The notes: generated by a model from the sequence alone, not told the origin. DNA of 64,000 bases from Pseudomonas sp. R28(2017) (GCF_002112505.1 NZ_NEHW01000009.1:1-64000), one strand, 5' to 3'; counted from the first letter of the stretch, positions 25,295 to 34,368 are shown. Numbers and translations: made by a program.

Positions 25295-26623
25295 TCAGCG
25301 CTTGGCGGCTTCGCCAACCATGGCAGCTTCCTGCTTGTCCGCCATCAGCGAGGCGTAGTACTGCTCGCCCTTGGCGGCGTCGTACATGCCTTCCCAACGT
25401 GCAATCACCAGGGCTGCCAGTGCGTTGCCGATCACGTTAAGGGCGGTACGCGCCATGTCCATGATGCGGTCGACACCGGCGATGAAGGCCAGGCCTTCCA
25501 GCGGGATGCCCACGCTGCCCAGGGTCGCCAGCAGCACCACGAAGGATACCCCCGGTACACCGGCAATACCTTTGGAGGTGACCATCAGGGTCAGCACCAG
25601 CAGCAGCTGCTGGCTCCAGGACAGGTCGATGCCGTACAGCTGGGCGATGAAGATCGCCGCGATGCTCTGGTACAGGGTCGAACCGTCGAGGTTGAACGAG
25701 TAGCCGGTCGGTACCACGAACGAGCAGATCGACTTCGGTGCACCGTACTTCTCCATTTTCTCGATCACGCGCGGCAGCACGGTTTCGGAGCTGGAGGTGG
25801 AGTAGGCGAGGATCAGCTCATCTTTCATGATGCGCATGATCTTGATCACCGAGAAGCCGAACAGGCGTGCGACCAGGCCCAGCACCATGAAGGCGAAGAA
25901 GGCGATGGCGAAGTACACCAGCAGCACCAGCTTGGCCAGCGGCAGCAGCGAGCTGAAACCGAAGTTGGCAACGGTCACGGCGATCAGGGCGAACACACCG
26001 ATCGGGGCGTAGTTCATGATCATGTGGGTGACCTTGAACATGGTCTCCGACACGGCCTGGAAGGTACGCACCAGCGGCTCGCGCAGGTCGGCCTGCAGGC
26101 TCGACAGGCCGAGGCCGAACATGACCGAGAAGAAGATGATCGGCAGCATTTCGCCACGCATCAGCGCTGCGAAGATGTTCGACGGGATCAGGTTGAGCAG
26201 GGTCTCGATGAACGCGTGCTCGTGCTGCACTTCAGCCGCGGTGGCCTGGTACTTGGAGATGTCGACGGTACCCAGGGTGCTCATGTCGATGCCGGCGCCC
26301 GGGTGGAACAGGTTGGCCAACACCAGGCCGACAACGATGGCGATGGTGGTCACCACCTCGAAGTAGAGGATGGTCTTCAGGCCGATGCTGCCCAGTTTCT
26401 TCGCATCGCCAACCCCGGCGATACCCACGATCAGCGACGAAATCACGATCGGGACAACGATCATCTTGATCAGGCGAATGAAGATGTCACCGGCGGGCTG
26501 GAGAACGTTGCTGATCCACCAGGCCTTTTCCGCGCTGAAGTGGTTCAGCAGCGCGCCGACTGCAACGCCCAGAAGCAGACCGATGACGATCTGCCAGGCG
26601 AGGCTCAGTTTTGCCTTCTTCAT
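25295..26623 (-). CDS. gltP: Proton/glutamate-aspartate symporter
   Basis: The 442-aa member of the dicarboxylate/amino acid:cation symporter (DAACS/EAAT-like) family has eight helices and two re-entrant loops. Signatures are the serine-rich loop YSTSSSETVLPRVIEKMEKYG (here in part) and VPTGYSFNLDGSTLYQSIAA, which holds the NLDGS substrate/cation site. It imports glutamate and aspartate. Start at 26623 (MKKAKLSLAW), preceded by AAAGGG. It has its own terminator and a long, structured upstream region. Confidence 0.93.
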   Translation of the reverse strand: MKKAKLSLAWQIVIGLLLGVAVGALLNHFSAEKAWWISNVLQPAGDIFIRLIKMIVVPIVISSLIVGIAGVGDAKKLGSIGLKTILYFEVVTTIAIVVGLVLANLFHPGAGIDMSTLGTVDISKYQATAAEVQHEHAFIETLLNLIPSNIFAALMRGEMLPIIFFSVMFGLGLSSLQADLREPLVRTFQAVSETMFKVTHMIMNYAPIGVFALIAVTVANFGFSSLLPLAKLVLLVYFAIAFFAFMVLGLVARLFGFSVIKIMRIMKDELILAYSTSSSETVLPRVIEKMEKYGAPKSICSFVVPTGYSFNLDGSTLYQSIAAIFIAQLYGIDLSWSQQLLLVLTLMVTSKGIAGVPGVSFVVLLATLGSVGIPLEGLAFIAGVDRIMDMARTALNVIGNALAALVIARWEGMYDAAKGEQYYASLMADKQEAAMVGEAAKR

Positions 26624-27352
26624 GTCTTTACCCTTTGTTCTAGTGGTCACGGGCACCGACCGGAAAAGCGCGTAACAGAGCCGTTGGCAACGTCACGGGG
26701 AGCTTTTGGCTTCCGTCCGGAGACCTCATGTAAGGACACCGCGAGCGAGCGACAGGGCGCTCGGGCCAGCGAAAAAGGCGGCAACTATTGCGACGGGGAA
26801 GGCTGAAATCTAATGCCGGAAACGCATACCCCATGCCGATACGGCATAGACATCGAAGTCAAAATAGGACGCACGTAAGTCATTGATTTATAACGTTCGG
26901 AAATCCGAACAAGACCAAACCGCCATATTTAGGCAGTTTTGGCGGTGTATTGGCAGGGATAAAAACGGCTTGTTCGACAATCCGAATGGCCGAAATGACA
27001 CTTGCGCGGCACCCGTATCGAGCGAAAAAAATTTGATGTACGGTCAAGACAAAATGTGTCTCAAGAGGGAAATCCTGAAAGGATTTAGCAAAACGGCGGG
27101 ATGGCGCCTCGGAAGCCAGGCCGGGTGCACGTGTTTTTCGACACGCCTGACCTGAAGCTTCCGATTCTGCCTTTGCCTGACCCGGCCCAGTGCTGGAGGT
27201 ACTCCCTGTACCCCTAGGCCACTCCGATCCTGCAACAATCAGAACAGCCCGGCCCCCTGGTCATGCGCTACCCCTCCTCGGGGCGGCGCATCATAGAAGC
27301 GAGAAAGATAAAAAGGTTCCGCTTCCATTAGATGACAGCGCGCGACCGCTGG
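26624..27352. other. 729-bp gene-free region between gltP and ivy
   Basis: It is AT-richer than the genome average in its middle part and contains several inverted repeats. ATGCCGATACGGCAT is palindromic at 26833-26847 and GTTCGG-AAAT-CCGAAC at 26895-26910. ACCGCCA pairs with TGGCGGT (26919-26946) and AAATCC with GGATTT (27070-27086). A multi-part hairpin spans 27111-27162, and a GGTAC/GTACC hairpin lies near 27197-27211. No ORF is convincing; the 90-codon frame at 26883 is not protein-like. It should contain the gltP promoter and may encode an sRNA that I do not recognise. Confidence 0.5.
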
Positions 27353-27826
27353 TCAGTACCACTTCGGATCGCGCTTGAGTTGCTCCTGCAACATCGCCTT
27401 CATGCCGTCGTCCGGATCACCCAGCCAGCGGTACTGCGCATGGCGGGTTGGCGACTTGTCACTCGGCAAGCCCTCGGGCACTTCCACCAGCATCCCGTAG
27501 GCGTCGTCCTTGTCCCAGCTGAACGCCACGATCAGGCGCTTGTAGGTGCAGTTCTGCGGCGACTCGCACAGCGGGCCGACCAGATATTTGTCGCCGTCTT
27601 CAGTCACGGCAGACATCTGCTCCTGGCCGCTGCCGCTCAGGTTGATCACCCAATCGGGCAAGCGTTCCTCGCCTTTGATCGTGTCTTGCCAGGTTTCCCG
27701 GTATTCAGGGTCCGAGCCGAGCAACTGCTCGACCCGGACCTGGCCATCATTGGCCGCCAGCACCGCTGCACTGCTGCCCAACATCAGGGCAGCAGCAGCC
27801 AGGGCTGTGGATAGCTTCCTGCTCAT
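27353..27826 (-). CDS. ivy: Ivy family C-type lysozyme inhibitor (Ivyp2-like)
   Basis: The 157-aa protein has signal peptide MSRKLSTALAAAALMLGSSA (residues 1 to about 25). The Ivy loop region is PLCESPQNCTYKRLIVAF, with two cysteines in the C-x5-C arrangement used by the protruding inhibitory loop of E. coli Ivy. Ivy proteins block host lysozyme or endogenous lytic transglycosylases in the periplasm. In P. aeruginosa the second Ivy paralogue lies at this same place beside algB. I use ATG 27826; the longer frame covers another gene. Inhibitory activity is not assured because the loop differs from CKPHDC. Confidence 0.72.
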   Translation of the reverse strand: MSRKLSTALAAAALMLGSSAAVLAANDGQVRVEQLLGSDPEYRETWQDTIKGEERLPDWVINLSGSGQEQMSAVTEDGDKYLVGPLCESPQNCTYKRLIVAFSWDKDDAYGMLVEVPEGLPSDKSPTRHAQYRWLGDPDDGMKAMLQEQLKRDPKWY

Positions 27827-27828
27827 CG

Positions 27829-27990
27829 TCAACCTCGGCCACGTCCAAAGAAGAAGGAGGCTACGAACAGGACCAGGAAGACAATGAACAGGATCTTCGC
27901 GATACCCGTAGCGGCGCCAGCGATACCACCGAAGCCAAGCACTGCGGCGACAATGGCGATGATGAGGAAAGTGATAGCCCAACTCAGCAT
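27829..27990 (-). CDS. DUF1328 small membrane protein (YtjA family)
   Basis: This 53-aa protein starts [20 protein letters not shown], continues [20 protein letters not shown] and ends FFGRGRG: two helices joined by a Gly/Ala-rich turn, the DUF1328 pattern. AGGAG precedes the ATG at 27990. The gene ends 2 bp before the ivy start, so the two are one transcript with tight coupling. These proteins are typically stress-induced and of unknown function. Confidence 0.85.
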
Positions 27991-28032
27991 GATGCTTCTC
28001 CTTTCTTTTTTGAAATCGGTCCAGCCAGCGCC

Positions 28033-28326
28033 TTAGAACACCCAGCGCTGCTGGGGAACGACGTTATCCACCGTGGCCGGCGAAGTGTTGGCGGCAGGCC
28101 GCTGCCCGGCAGGTTCGGCGGCTTTTACCAGGGTGTTGGCGCGGGTCGCCTGAATCTGCGTCAGCAGCGCGGTTTGCACTGCGACCTGATCGGCAAGGCG
28201 CGCGGTCTGCCAGCTGTAGTAAAAGAGGCCAGCGGCCAAGGTCAGCAGCAACGCCATGCCGAGCAACAGGAACTGGTGCAAGGGCAGTGCGGCATTCAGC
28301 GAGCGGTTGACGGATGGGCGGTTCAT
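28033..28326 (-). CDS. Small single-pass membrane protein, function unknown
   Basis: The 97-aa protein has one transmembrane helix (FLLLGMALLLTLAAGLFYYSW, about residues 19-39), followed by a short helical, Ala/Gln/Thr-rich periplasmic part ending QQRWVF. CAGGAG lies before the ATG at 28326. It is 42 bp upstream of the DUF1328 gene on the same strand, making a likely three-gene unit with ivy. No family recognised. Confidence 0.65.
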   Translation of the reverse strand: MNRPSVNRSLNAALPLHQFLLLGMALLLTLAAGLFYYSWQTARLADQVAVQTALLTQIQATRANTLVKAAEPAGQRPAANTSPATVDNVVPQQRWVF

Positions 28327-28501
28327 GCCGGCTTCTCCTGCTGTAATTTTTGTTCAAACCTGAACAGGTAATTGCAGCCAGCATGCCAGCCCATCCAATC
28401 CAATAAATTCCTTATAAATCAATAAGTTAAATAGTTCGCACGTTGCCATTGATGACGTATCCTGCACGATGGCCCTTCAGGCGTCGTGCGAATTGCACGA
28501 T

Positions 28502-29323
28502 TCAGCCCTCTACCTTGGTCGCCACTTTGAGCAGGTCGGCATCGACCCCCCGCACACCGATGATTTGCCGCGCGATCTCCACGGCGATGGTCTTCTGCTC
28601 GCTGCTGACCACCTCACCGGTCAGCCGGACCATGCCCTGTTCACTGGCCACCTTGATGTTCAGGCCGTCCAGATTGCGGCTGAAGCGATAGCTGGTCTGG
28701 ATCTTGTCGACCACCCAGCTGTCGCTCGGCTGCGTGCCACTCCCGGCGGCTACCGGGTTCTCCCTGGCCTTGGCCATGGCGGCGCTATCCAGGCTGACCA
28801 GGTTGTTGACCAGGTGCACGCCGTCGGTGGTGCGCGCCACCACACCCGCCAGCTCCTTGGCCTCGGCACTGTCGACCTTGCCGCGCAGGGTGACCACGCC
28901 ATCGCTGCTTTGCACTTCGATCGGGGCGTTCTCCGTGGCCGTGCTCCACAGCAAGCGCGCCCGGATCACCGCGGCCAAGGTCGCATCCTCCAGCCGCTGG
29001 GCGTATGCACGCAGCTCCAGCGGGCGCTCGACCAGCTCGGCGTTGACCCGCAACTGGTTGTCGACCTGCTCGATGCCCCGTGTAGCCAGGGCCACATGCT
29101 CGGCCAACTGGCGTTCGACGTCGTTCTCGACTTCACCGCTAAGGCGGGCCCGCTGGTCATCGACCTCGACCTTGATGCGGAACGGGTTGAGCATCCGGTT
29201 GAGGGCCAGCGCGGTTTGCAGCGAACCCTCCAGGCGAGCGTCCTGTACCGGGTCGGCTGATGCAGGTGTGCAAACGGTCAGCAGGGTGGCCGCCAACACG
29301 GCCATACGGATGGTAGGAAACAC
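28502..29323 (-). CDS. Periplasmic protein with three BON domains
   Basis: The 273-aa exported protein has a signal peptide ending TPASA and three BON domains. Their cores are GEVENDVERQLAEHVALA, GKVDSAEAKELAGVVART and GEVVSSEQKTIAVEIARQ. BON domains bind phospholipid and occur in osmotic-stress proteins such as OsmY. The start is GTG at 29323, preceded by AAAGGAGGT at ideal spacing. A sigma-54 promoter lies 40 bp upstream, in the region shared with the divergent algB gene. Role inferred: envelope maintenance under stress. Confidence 0.85.
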   Translation of the reverse strand: MFPTIRMAVLAATLLTVCTPASADPVQDARLEGSLQTALALNRMLNPFRIKVEVDDQRARLSGEVENDVERQLAEHVALATRGIEQVDNQLRVNAELVERPLELRAYAQRLEDATLAAVIRARLLWSTATENAPIEVQSSDGVVTLRGKVDSAEAKELAGVVARTTDGVHLVNNLVSLDSAAMAKARENPVAAGSGTQPSDSWVVDKIQTSYRFSRNLDGLNIKVASEQGMVRLTGEVVSSEQKTIAVEIARQIIGVRGVDADLLKVATKVEG

Positions 29324-29362
29324 GGATGTACCTCCTTTAGTTGGCAAAAGCAGAAAATCGTC

Positions 29363-29377
29363 GCAACCAATGTGCCA
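29363..29377 (-). promoter_or_regulatory. Sigma-54 (RpoN) promoter of the BON gene
   Basis: Minus strand TGGCACATTGGTTGC has the -24 GG and -12 GC exactly 10 bp apart and fits the TGGCAC-N5-TTGC consensus. The predicted start near 29351 gives a 28-nt leader to the GTG at 29323. Confidence 0.68.
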
Positions 29378-29532
29378 GCTCGTTGCTCTAAGAAAATCAT
29401 CGAGATATCCGGCGTCTGCGTGAGATTTGGCCATTGGCTAGCATGCAAAGGTCCGATTCCTTCACAATTGACCGTGCAACTTGCCCGATTTTTCCCACAC
29501 TAATTGAAGAACTACCCGAAGGAGCGCAGGAA

Positions 29533-30879
29533 ATGGAATCAGCCCAGGACAACCAAGGCCGCATTCTGCTGGTGGATGACGAGTCCGCGATCCTGCGCAC
29601 CTTCCGCTACTGCCTGGAAGACGAAGGCTACAGCGTGGCCACGGCCAACAGCGCCGCGCAGGCTGATGCCTTGCTCCAGCGCCAGGTGTTCGACCTGTGC
29701 TTCCTCGACCTGCGCCTGGGCGAGGACAATGGCCTCGATGTGCTGGCGCAGATGCGCATTCAGGCACCGTGGATGCGAGTAGTGATCGTCACCGCGCATT
29801 CGGCGATCGACACCGCAGTCGATGCCATCCAGGCCGGCGCCGCCGATTACCTGGTCAAACCCTGCAGCCCCGACCAGCTGCGCCTGGCCACCGCCAAGCA
29901 ACTGGAGGTCCGCCAGCTTTCGGCGCGCCTGGAAGCCCTCGAAGGGGAAGTGCGCAAGCCCAAGGACGGCCTCGACTCGCACAGCCCGGCGATGATGGCG
30001 GTGCTGGAAACCGCCCGACAGGTCGCCACCACCGATGCCAACATCCTCATCCTCGGCGAGTCGGGTACCGGCAAAGGCGAACTGGCCCGCGCCATCCATG
30101 GCTGGAGCAAGCGGGCGCGCAAGGCCTGCGTGACCATCAACTGCCCGTCGCTGAATGCCGAACTGATGGAAAGCGAACTGTTCGGCCATACCCGCGGGGC
30201 GTTTACCGGCGCCAGCGAAAGTACGCTGGGCCGGGTGAACCAGGCGGACGGTGGCACGCTGTTTCTCGATGAGATCGGCGATTTCCCCCTGACCTTGCAG
30301 CCCAAACTGCTGCGTTTCATCCAGGACAAGGAATACGAGCGGGTAGGCGACCCGGTCACCCGCCGCGCCGACGTGCGCATTCTCGCGGCGACCAACCTCA
30401 ACCTGGACGACATGGTGCGCGAGAACCGCTTCCGCGAAGACCTGCTGTACCGCCTCAATGTCATTACCTTGCACCTGCCGCCGCTGCGCGAGCGCAGCGA
30501 GGACATCCTGACCCTGGCCGACCGCTTCCTGGCGCGCTTCGTCAAGGAATACGCCCGCCCGGCCCGTGGCTTCAGCGACGAAGCGCGCAGTGCGCTGCTC
30601 AACTACCGCTGGCCGGGCAACATCCGCGAACTGCGCAACGTCATCGAACGTGCCAGCATCATCTGCCCGCAGGAGCGCGTCGAAATCAGCCACCTCGGCA
30701 TGGGCGAGCAGCCCGCAGGCAATGCGCCCCGGGTAGGCGCGGCCATGAGCCTGGATGAACTGGAACGCGCGCACATCGGCGCGGTACTTGCCGCCAGCGA
30801 TACCCTCGACCAGGCCGCCAAGACCCTCGGCATCGACGCTTCCACGCTTTACCGCAAGCGCAAGCAGTACAACCTATGA
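29533..30879 (+). CDS. algB: AlgB, NtrC-family response regulator
   Basis: The 448-aa protein has a receiver domain (phospho-acceptor Asp59 in CFLDLRL), an AAA+ domain with Walker A GESGTGKG at 175-182 and the sigma-54 contact loop GAFTGA at 222-227, and a C-terminal Fis-type helix-turn-helix ending AAKTLGIDASTLYRKRKQY. AlgB with KinB controls alginate and, in P. aeruginosa, many light- and density-dependent genes. Start at 29533 (MESAQDNQ) after GGAGCGCAGG; the in-frame extension to 29434 is rejected. Stop overlaps kinB. Confidence 0.95.
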   Translation: MESAQDNQGRILLVDDESAILRTFRYCLEDEGYSVATANSAAQADALLQRQVFDLCFLDLRLGEDNGLDVLAQMRIQAPWMRVVIVTAHSAIDTAVDAIQAGAADYLVKPCSPDQLRLATAKQLEVRQLSARLEALEGEVRKPKDGLDSHSPAMMAVLETARQVATTDANILILGESGTGKGELARAIHGWSKRARKACVTINCPSLNAELMESELFGHTRGAFTGASESTLGRVNQADGGTLFLDEIGDFPLTLQPKLLRFIQDKEYERVGDPVTRRADVRILAATNLNLDDMVRENRFREDLLYRLNVITLHLPPLRERSEDILTLADRFLARFVKEYARPARGFSDEARSALLNYRWPGNIRELRNVIERASIICPQERVEISHLGMGEQPAGNAPRVGAAMSLDELERAHIGAVLAASDTLDQAAKTLGIDASTLYRKRKQYNL

Positions 30880-32654
30880 GGCTGCCGATGAAGCTGCGCA
30901 CGCGGCTCTTTCTCAGCATCTCGGCTTTGGTGACCGTGGCCCTGCTGGGCCTGATGCTGGGATTGGTAAGCGTGCTGCAGATGGCCACGGTACAGCAGCA
31001 GTCGGTGCGCGAAACCACCCATGCGCTGGAAGTGGGTTTGAAACTGCGGCAGAACCTTGGCGAGCAACTGACGCTGCTGCTGGACGAGGACACCGCCCCG
31101 GACAATCTGCGAACCCTGCAGGACAACTTCCAGGAACTGCTCAACCAGGGCCTGGCGCAAGGGGGTGAACGCACAGGCTTCAGCAAGGCCAGCAGCAACT
31201 ACCAGGCATTCTTGCAGGCCTACCGCGACAGCCCGGCCCCGGCCCGCAGCATGGGCACGGAACAACCACTGGGCGCGGCTTTCAACCAGGTACGCACCGA
31301 CCTGATCGATTCGCACAAGCAAGCCCTCGATCACATCACGCGCAGCGAAGAACATACTCGCGACCGCGCCCTGCTGGTCAGCGGCGTGCTGGGCCTGATG
31401 GGGCTGGTGGTGCTGGTACTCGGCTTCGTCACCGCGCACAACATCGCCCGCCGCTTCGGCCAACCGATCGAAGCGCTGGCTAAGGCCGCCGACCAGCTCG
31501 GCCAGGGTGATTTCGACATCACCCTGCCAGTCACCCAAGCCATCGAACTCAACCAGCTGACCCGCCGCTTCGGGCTGATGGCCGACGCCCTGCGCAAGCA
31601 CCAGGCCACCAATGTCGATGAACTGTTGGCTGGCCAGCAGCGCCTGCAGGCCGTGCTCGACAGCATCGACGATGGTTTGCTGATCATCGACCGCCAGGGG
31701 CACCTCGAGCACCTCAACCCGGTCGCACAGCGGCAGCTGGGCTGGAGTGACAGCCGCGTCGGCAGAGGCCTGGCCGAAGCGCTGCAGCGCCCGGAACTGG
31801 AACAACAGCTGCGCCAGGTGCTGCGTGGCGGCAGCCTGGATCGCCCACCGGAGGACCTGAGCATCGAGGTGGATGAAGAATCCCGCCTGCTGACCTACAG
31901 CCTGACCCCCGTCAGCCACCCGCAAGGCCCGATTCTGGGTGCGGTCATGGTGTTGCACGATGTCACCGAGCAACGCGCCTTCGAACGCGTGCGCAGCGAG
32001 TTCGTACTGCGTGCCTCGCATGAACTGCGCACCCCGGTAACGGGCATGCACATGGCGTTCGGCCTGTTGCGCGAGCGCCTCAAGTTCCCGCCCGAGGCGC
32101 GCGAGAACGATCTGCTGGAGACCATCGGCGAAGAAATGCAGCGCCTGACCCAGCTGATCAACGACCTGCTCAACTTCTCGCGCTACCAGAGCGGCCTGCA
32201 GAAGCTCGAGCTTGCCCCGTGCGCCATCGACGAACTGCTCGACAGGGCGCAAGCACGCTTCGGCGACCAGGCTGCCAACAAACAGATCGAACTGATCAAA
32301 GCGCTGGAACCTCCACTGCCACGCATCCAGGCGGACATCGCGCAGCTCGACCGGGTGCTGGACAACCTGTTGAACAACGCCATTCGCCATACCGCCAGCG
32401 GCGGGCGCATCCGCCTGCATGCACGGCGGCACGCGGAGCGGGTGATCATCAGCGTCGAGGACAACGGTGAAGGCATCGCCTATGGCCAGCAAGGGCGGAT
32501 CTTCGAACCGTTCGTGCAGGTGGGGCGCAAGAAAGGCGGTGCGGGGTTGGGCCTGGCTCTGTGCAAGGAAATCGTGCAGTTGCATGGCGGGCGCATGGGC
32601 GTGTTTTCACGCCCAGGGCAGGGCACACAGTTCTACATGGCCCTGCCAGTCTGA
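30876..32654 (+). CDS. kinB: KinB sensor histidine kinase
   Basis: The 592-aa membrane kinase has helix 1 near residues 10-35, a periplasmic domain of about 130 residues and helix 2 (LLVSGVLGLMGLVVLVLGFV). HAMP, PAS-like segment (VLDSIDDGLLIIDRQGHLEH), H-box FVLRASHELRTPVTGMH, and ATPase boxes (NNAIRH, VEDNGEGI, GGAGLGLALCKEIV) follow. It is the cognate partner of AlgB; the ATGA overlap (30876-30879) couples the two. A second ATG at 30888 is an alternative start. Confidence 0.93.
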   Translation: MRLPMKLRTRLFLSISALVTVALLGLMLGLVSVLQMATVQQQSVRETTHALEVGLKLRQNLGEQLTLLLDEDTAPDNLRTLQDNFQELLNQGLAQGGERTGFSKASSNYQAFLQAYRDSPAPARSMGTEQPLGAAFNQVRTDLIDSHKQALDHITRSEEHTRDRALLVSGVLGLMGLVVLVLGFVTAHNIARRFGQPIEALAKAADQLGQGDFDITLPVTQAIELNQLTRRFGLMADALRKHQATNVDELLAGQQRLQAVLDSIDDGLLIIDRQGHLEHLNPVAQRQLGWSDSRVGRGLAEALQRPELEQQLRQVLRGGSLDRPPEDLSIEVDEESRLLTYSLTPVSHPQGPILGAVMVLHDVTEQRAFERVRSEFVLRASHELRTPVTGMHMAFGLLRERLKFPPEARENDLLETIGEEMQRLTQLINDLLNFSRYQSGLQKLELAPCAIDELLDRAQARFGDQAANKQIELIKALEPPLPRIQADIAQLDRVLDNLLNNAIRHTASGGRIRLHARRHAERVIISVEDNGEGIAYGQQGRIFEPFVQVGRKKGGAGLGLALCKEIVQLHGGRMGVFSRPGQGTQFYMALPV

Positions 32655-32666
32655 CGCTGCCCGCGC

Positions 32667-34295
32667 TCAGGGCTCATCATCGATCCGTGCCCGCCGCGGC
32701 TGCCGGCCGCGGGTCACCAGCTCGGCAAACTGCCGGGCATTGAGCGGGTGGGCGAACAACCAGCCCTGGCCATAGTTGACCCCCTCGCTGTTGAGCAACA
32801 CCGCCTGCGCCTCGCACTCGATGCCCTCGGCAATCACCCGCAAATGCAGGTCATGGGCCATGCGAATGATGTGCGGCGCCACCCCGCTGCTGGCGGCGTC
32901 ATGCCCCAGGGCATCGATGAACGCCTTGTCGATCTTCAGGCAGTCCACCGGCAAAGTCTGCAGGTAGGCCAGGCTGCAATAGCCCGTGCCGAAGTCATCG
33001 ATCAGCACCTGGTGGCCGACCGCACGCAGGGCTTGCAGGTTATCCCGCGCCACCACCACATCGATCAGCCCGCGCTCGGTGACTTCAAAGGCAATCTGGC
33101 TGGCGGCGACACGGTGCAGCGCCAGCAACCGAGCCGCCACCCGGCCAATGCGCGGCACCATCACGTCACAGGCGGCCAGGTTCACCGAGATATAAAGGTT
33201 GCGATGGGAGCGCAGCAGCTGGCCCAACTGCTCCAGCACGCGTTGCAGCACAAAATCGGTGATCTGGCGAATCTGCCCGGTGTTTTCCGCCAGGGGGATG
33301 AACAGGTCCGGGCTGGTCAGCGAACCGTCGGGGCGGCGCCAGCGCACCAGGGCCTCGGCACCGACACAGCGGCGGCTGTCGAGCTCGATGATCGGCTGAT
33401 ACAGCACCTGCAGCTCGCCCCGACGCAGGGCATTCTGCAGTTCGGAACTCATCGAACGCCGCTGCAGGATCAACTGCAGCACCAGCCAGCCAATGCAGCA
33501 CGCGGCCAGCACACTGCCCGGGAACAACAGCCAGAGCATGCCGTTCATGCGCAACGGCAGACTGGCCCGCGGCGCGATCAGCACCAACTGGTAGTCCGGC
33601 GACTTGGTCGGCATACGATAGACCAGCCGATCACGTAGCTCGAACAGCGACTTCTGGCTGGGTGGCGGCCAGCCACTGGTCGGCGGCCAGGCCTGGGGCG
33701 GGCCGAGCACCGGGATTGCGCGCGTGCCGTTATCCAGGACCACCAGCAAGCTGCCGCCCGGTGGCAGGTCGACCACGTCGGTCAGGTGCCCGCGTGAGGT
33801 GGAGACCAGGAAATTACCCCGCGCAAGCATCAGGGCGGCGAGGTTTTCGTTGGGTTCAGTGGTGGTATTGAGCCAGTAGCTGTACGTCGGGCCCTGGATA
33901 TCCGGCGCTCGCGTCGGCACGAAGGCCCGTGCCCCGCCCCGATTGGAGCAGGCGACATTGGCATCGACATAGGCCGCTTCATAGATGAAGCGCGAACCCA
34001 GCCCGACCTGCTGCAACACCGAGATCATCGCCGGGCTGCAGCCGCGCAGCGACTGCGCCTGCAGTTCGTCGACGCCCTCGCGCAGTTGGCCGAATACCTG
34101 CTCCAGGCGGTCGAGAAAGCGCTCGCCCTGGGCGTTCATCTGCGCGCTCTCGCTTTCCTTCATCTGCTGCAGCGCGATACCGATGCTGGCGGTCAGCAAT
34201 ACTGCGGCGCTGGCCAATGCTGCCAGGGAGGCCAGCATCCAGGGGCGGTAAAAAAATTGGCGCAATGCAGAAATCAGGGCAGACATGGGCAGCAT
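32667..34295 (-). CDS. CSS-motif EAL-domain c-di-GMP phosphodiesterase
   Basis: About 542 aa: two membrane helices (near residues 20-45 and 240-265) bracket a periplasmic CSS-type sensor with cysteines in SLRGCSPAM and NVACSNRG. A cytoplasmic EAL domain carries EALVRW, FEVTERGL, IDDFGTGYCSLAYLQ and VIAEGIECEAQ. Key metal/catalytic residues look intact, so it should hydrolyse c-di-GMP. In E. coli the CSS cysteines are controlled by DsbA/DsbB, and dsbA is encoded 4 kb away. Start unclear: ATG at 34295 or 34286, TTG at 34310; none has a clear ribosome site. Confidence 0.87.
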   Translation of the reverse strand: MLPMSALISALRQFFYRPWMLASLAALASAAVLLTASIGIALQQMKESESAQMNAQGERFLDRLEQVFGQLREGVDELQAQSLRGCSPAMISVLQQVGLGSRFIYEAAYVDANVACSNRGGARAFVPTRAPDIQGPTYSYWLNTTTEPNENLAALMLARGNFLVSTSRGHLTDVVDLPPGGSLLVVLDNGTRAIPVLGPPQAWPPTSGWPPPSQKSLFELRDRLVYRMPTKSPDYQLVLIAPRASLPLRMNGMLWLLFPGSVLAACCIGWLVLQLILQRRSMSSELQNALRRGELQVLYQPIIELDSRRCVGAEALVRWRRPDGSLTSPDLFIPLAENTGQIRQITDFVLQRVLEQLGQLLRSHRNLYISVNLAACDVMVPRIGRVAARLLALHRVAASQIAFEVTERGLIDVVVARDNLQALRAVGHQVLIDDFGTGYCSLAYLQTLPVDCLKIDKAFIDALGHDAASSGVAPHIIRMAHDLHLRVIAEGIECEAQAVLLNSEGVNYGQGWLFAHPLNARQFAELVTRGRQPRRARIDDEP

Positions 34296-34368
34296 CCAGT
34301 TGATTAACAAGGTATAGCAACTGGAATGAGAATCGGCTCTGCCGTTTAGCGCCCGAATGCAATTCGCC

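Noticed and set aside
26883..27155. 90-codon frame in the gltP-ivy gap
   Set aside because: No ribosome site, no family and atypical composition; it covers palindromes and hairpins instead.
28327..28440. Sigma-22 promoter for the ivy operon (GAACTA on the minus strand)
   Set aside because: The -35-like GAACTA has no TCTGA-type -10 at 16-17 bp; the site reads ATAAG instead.
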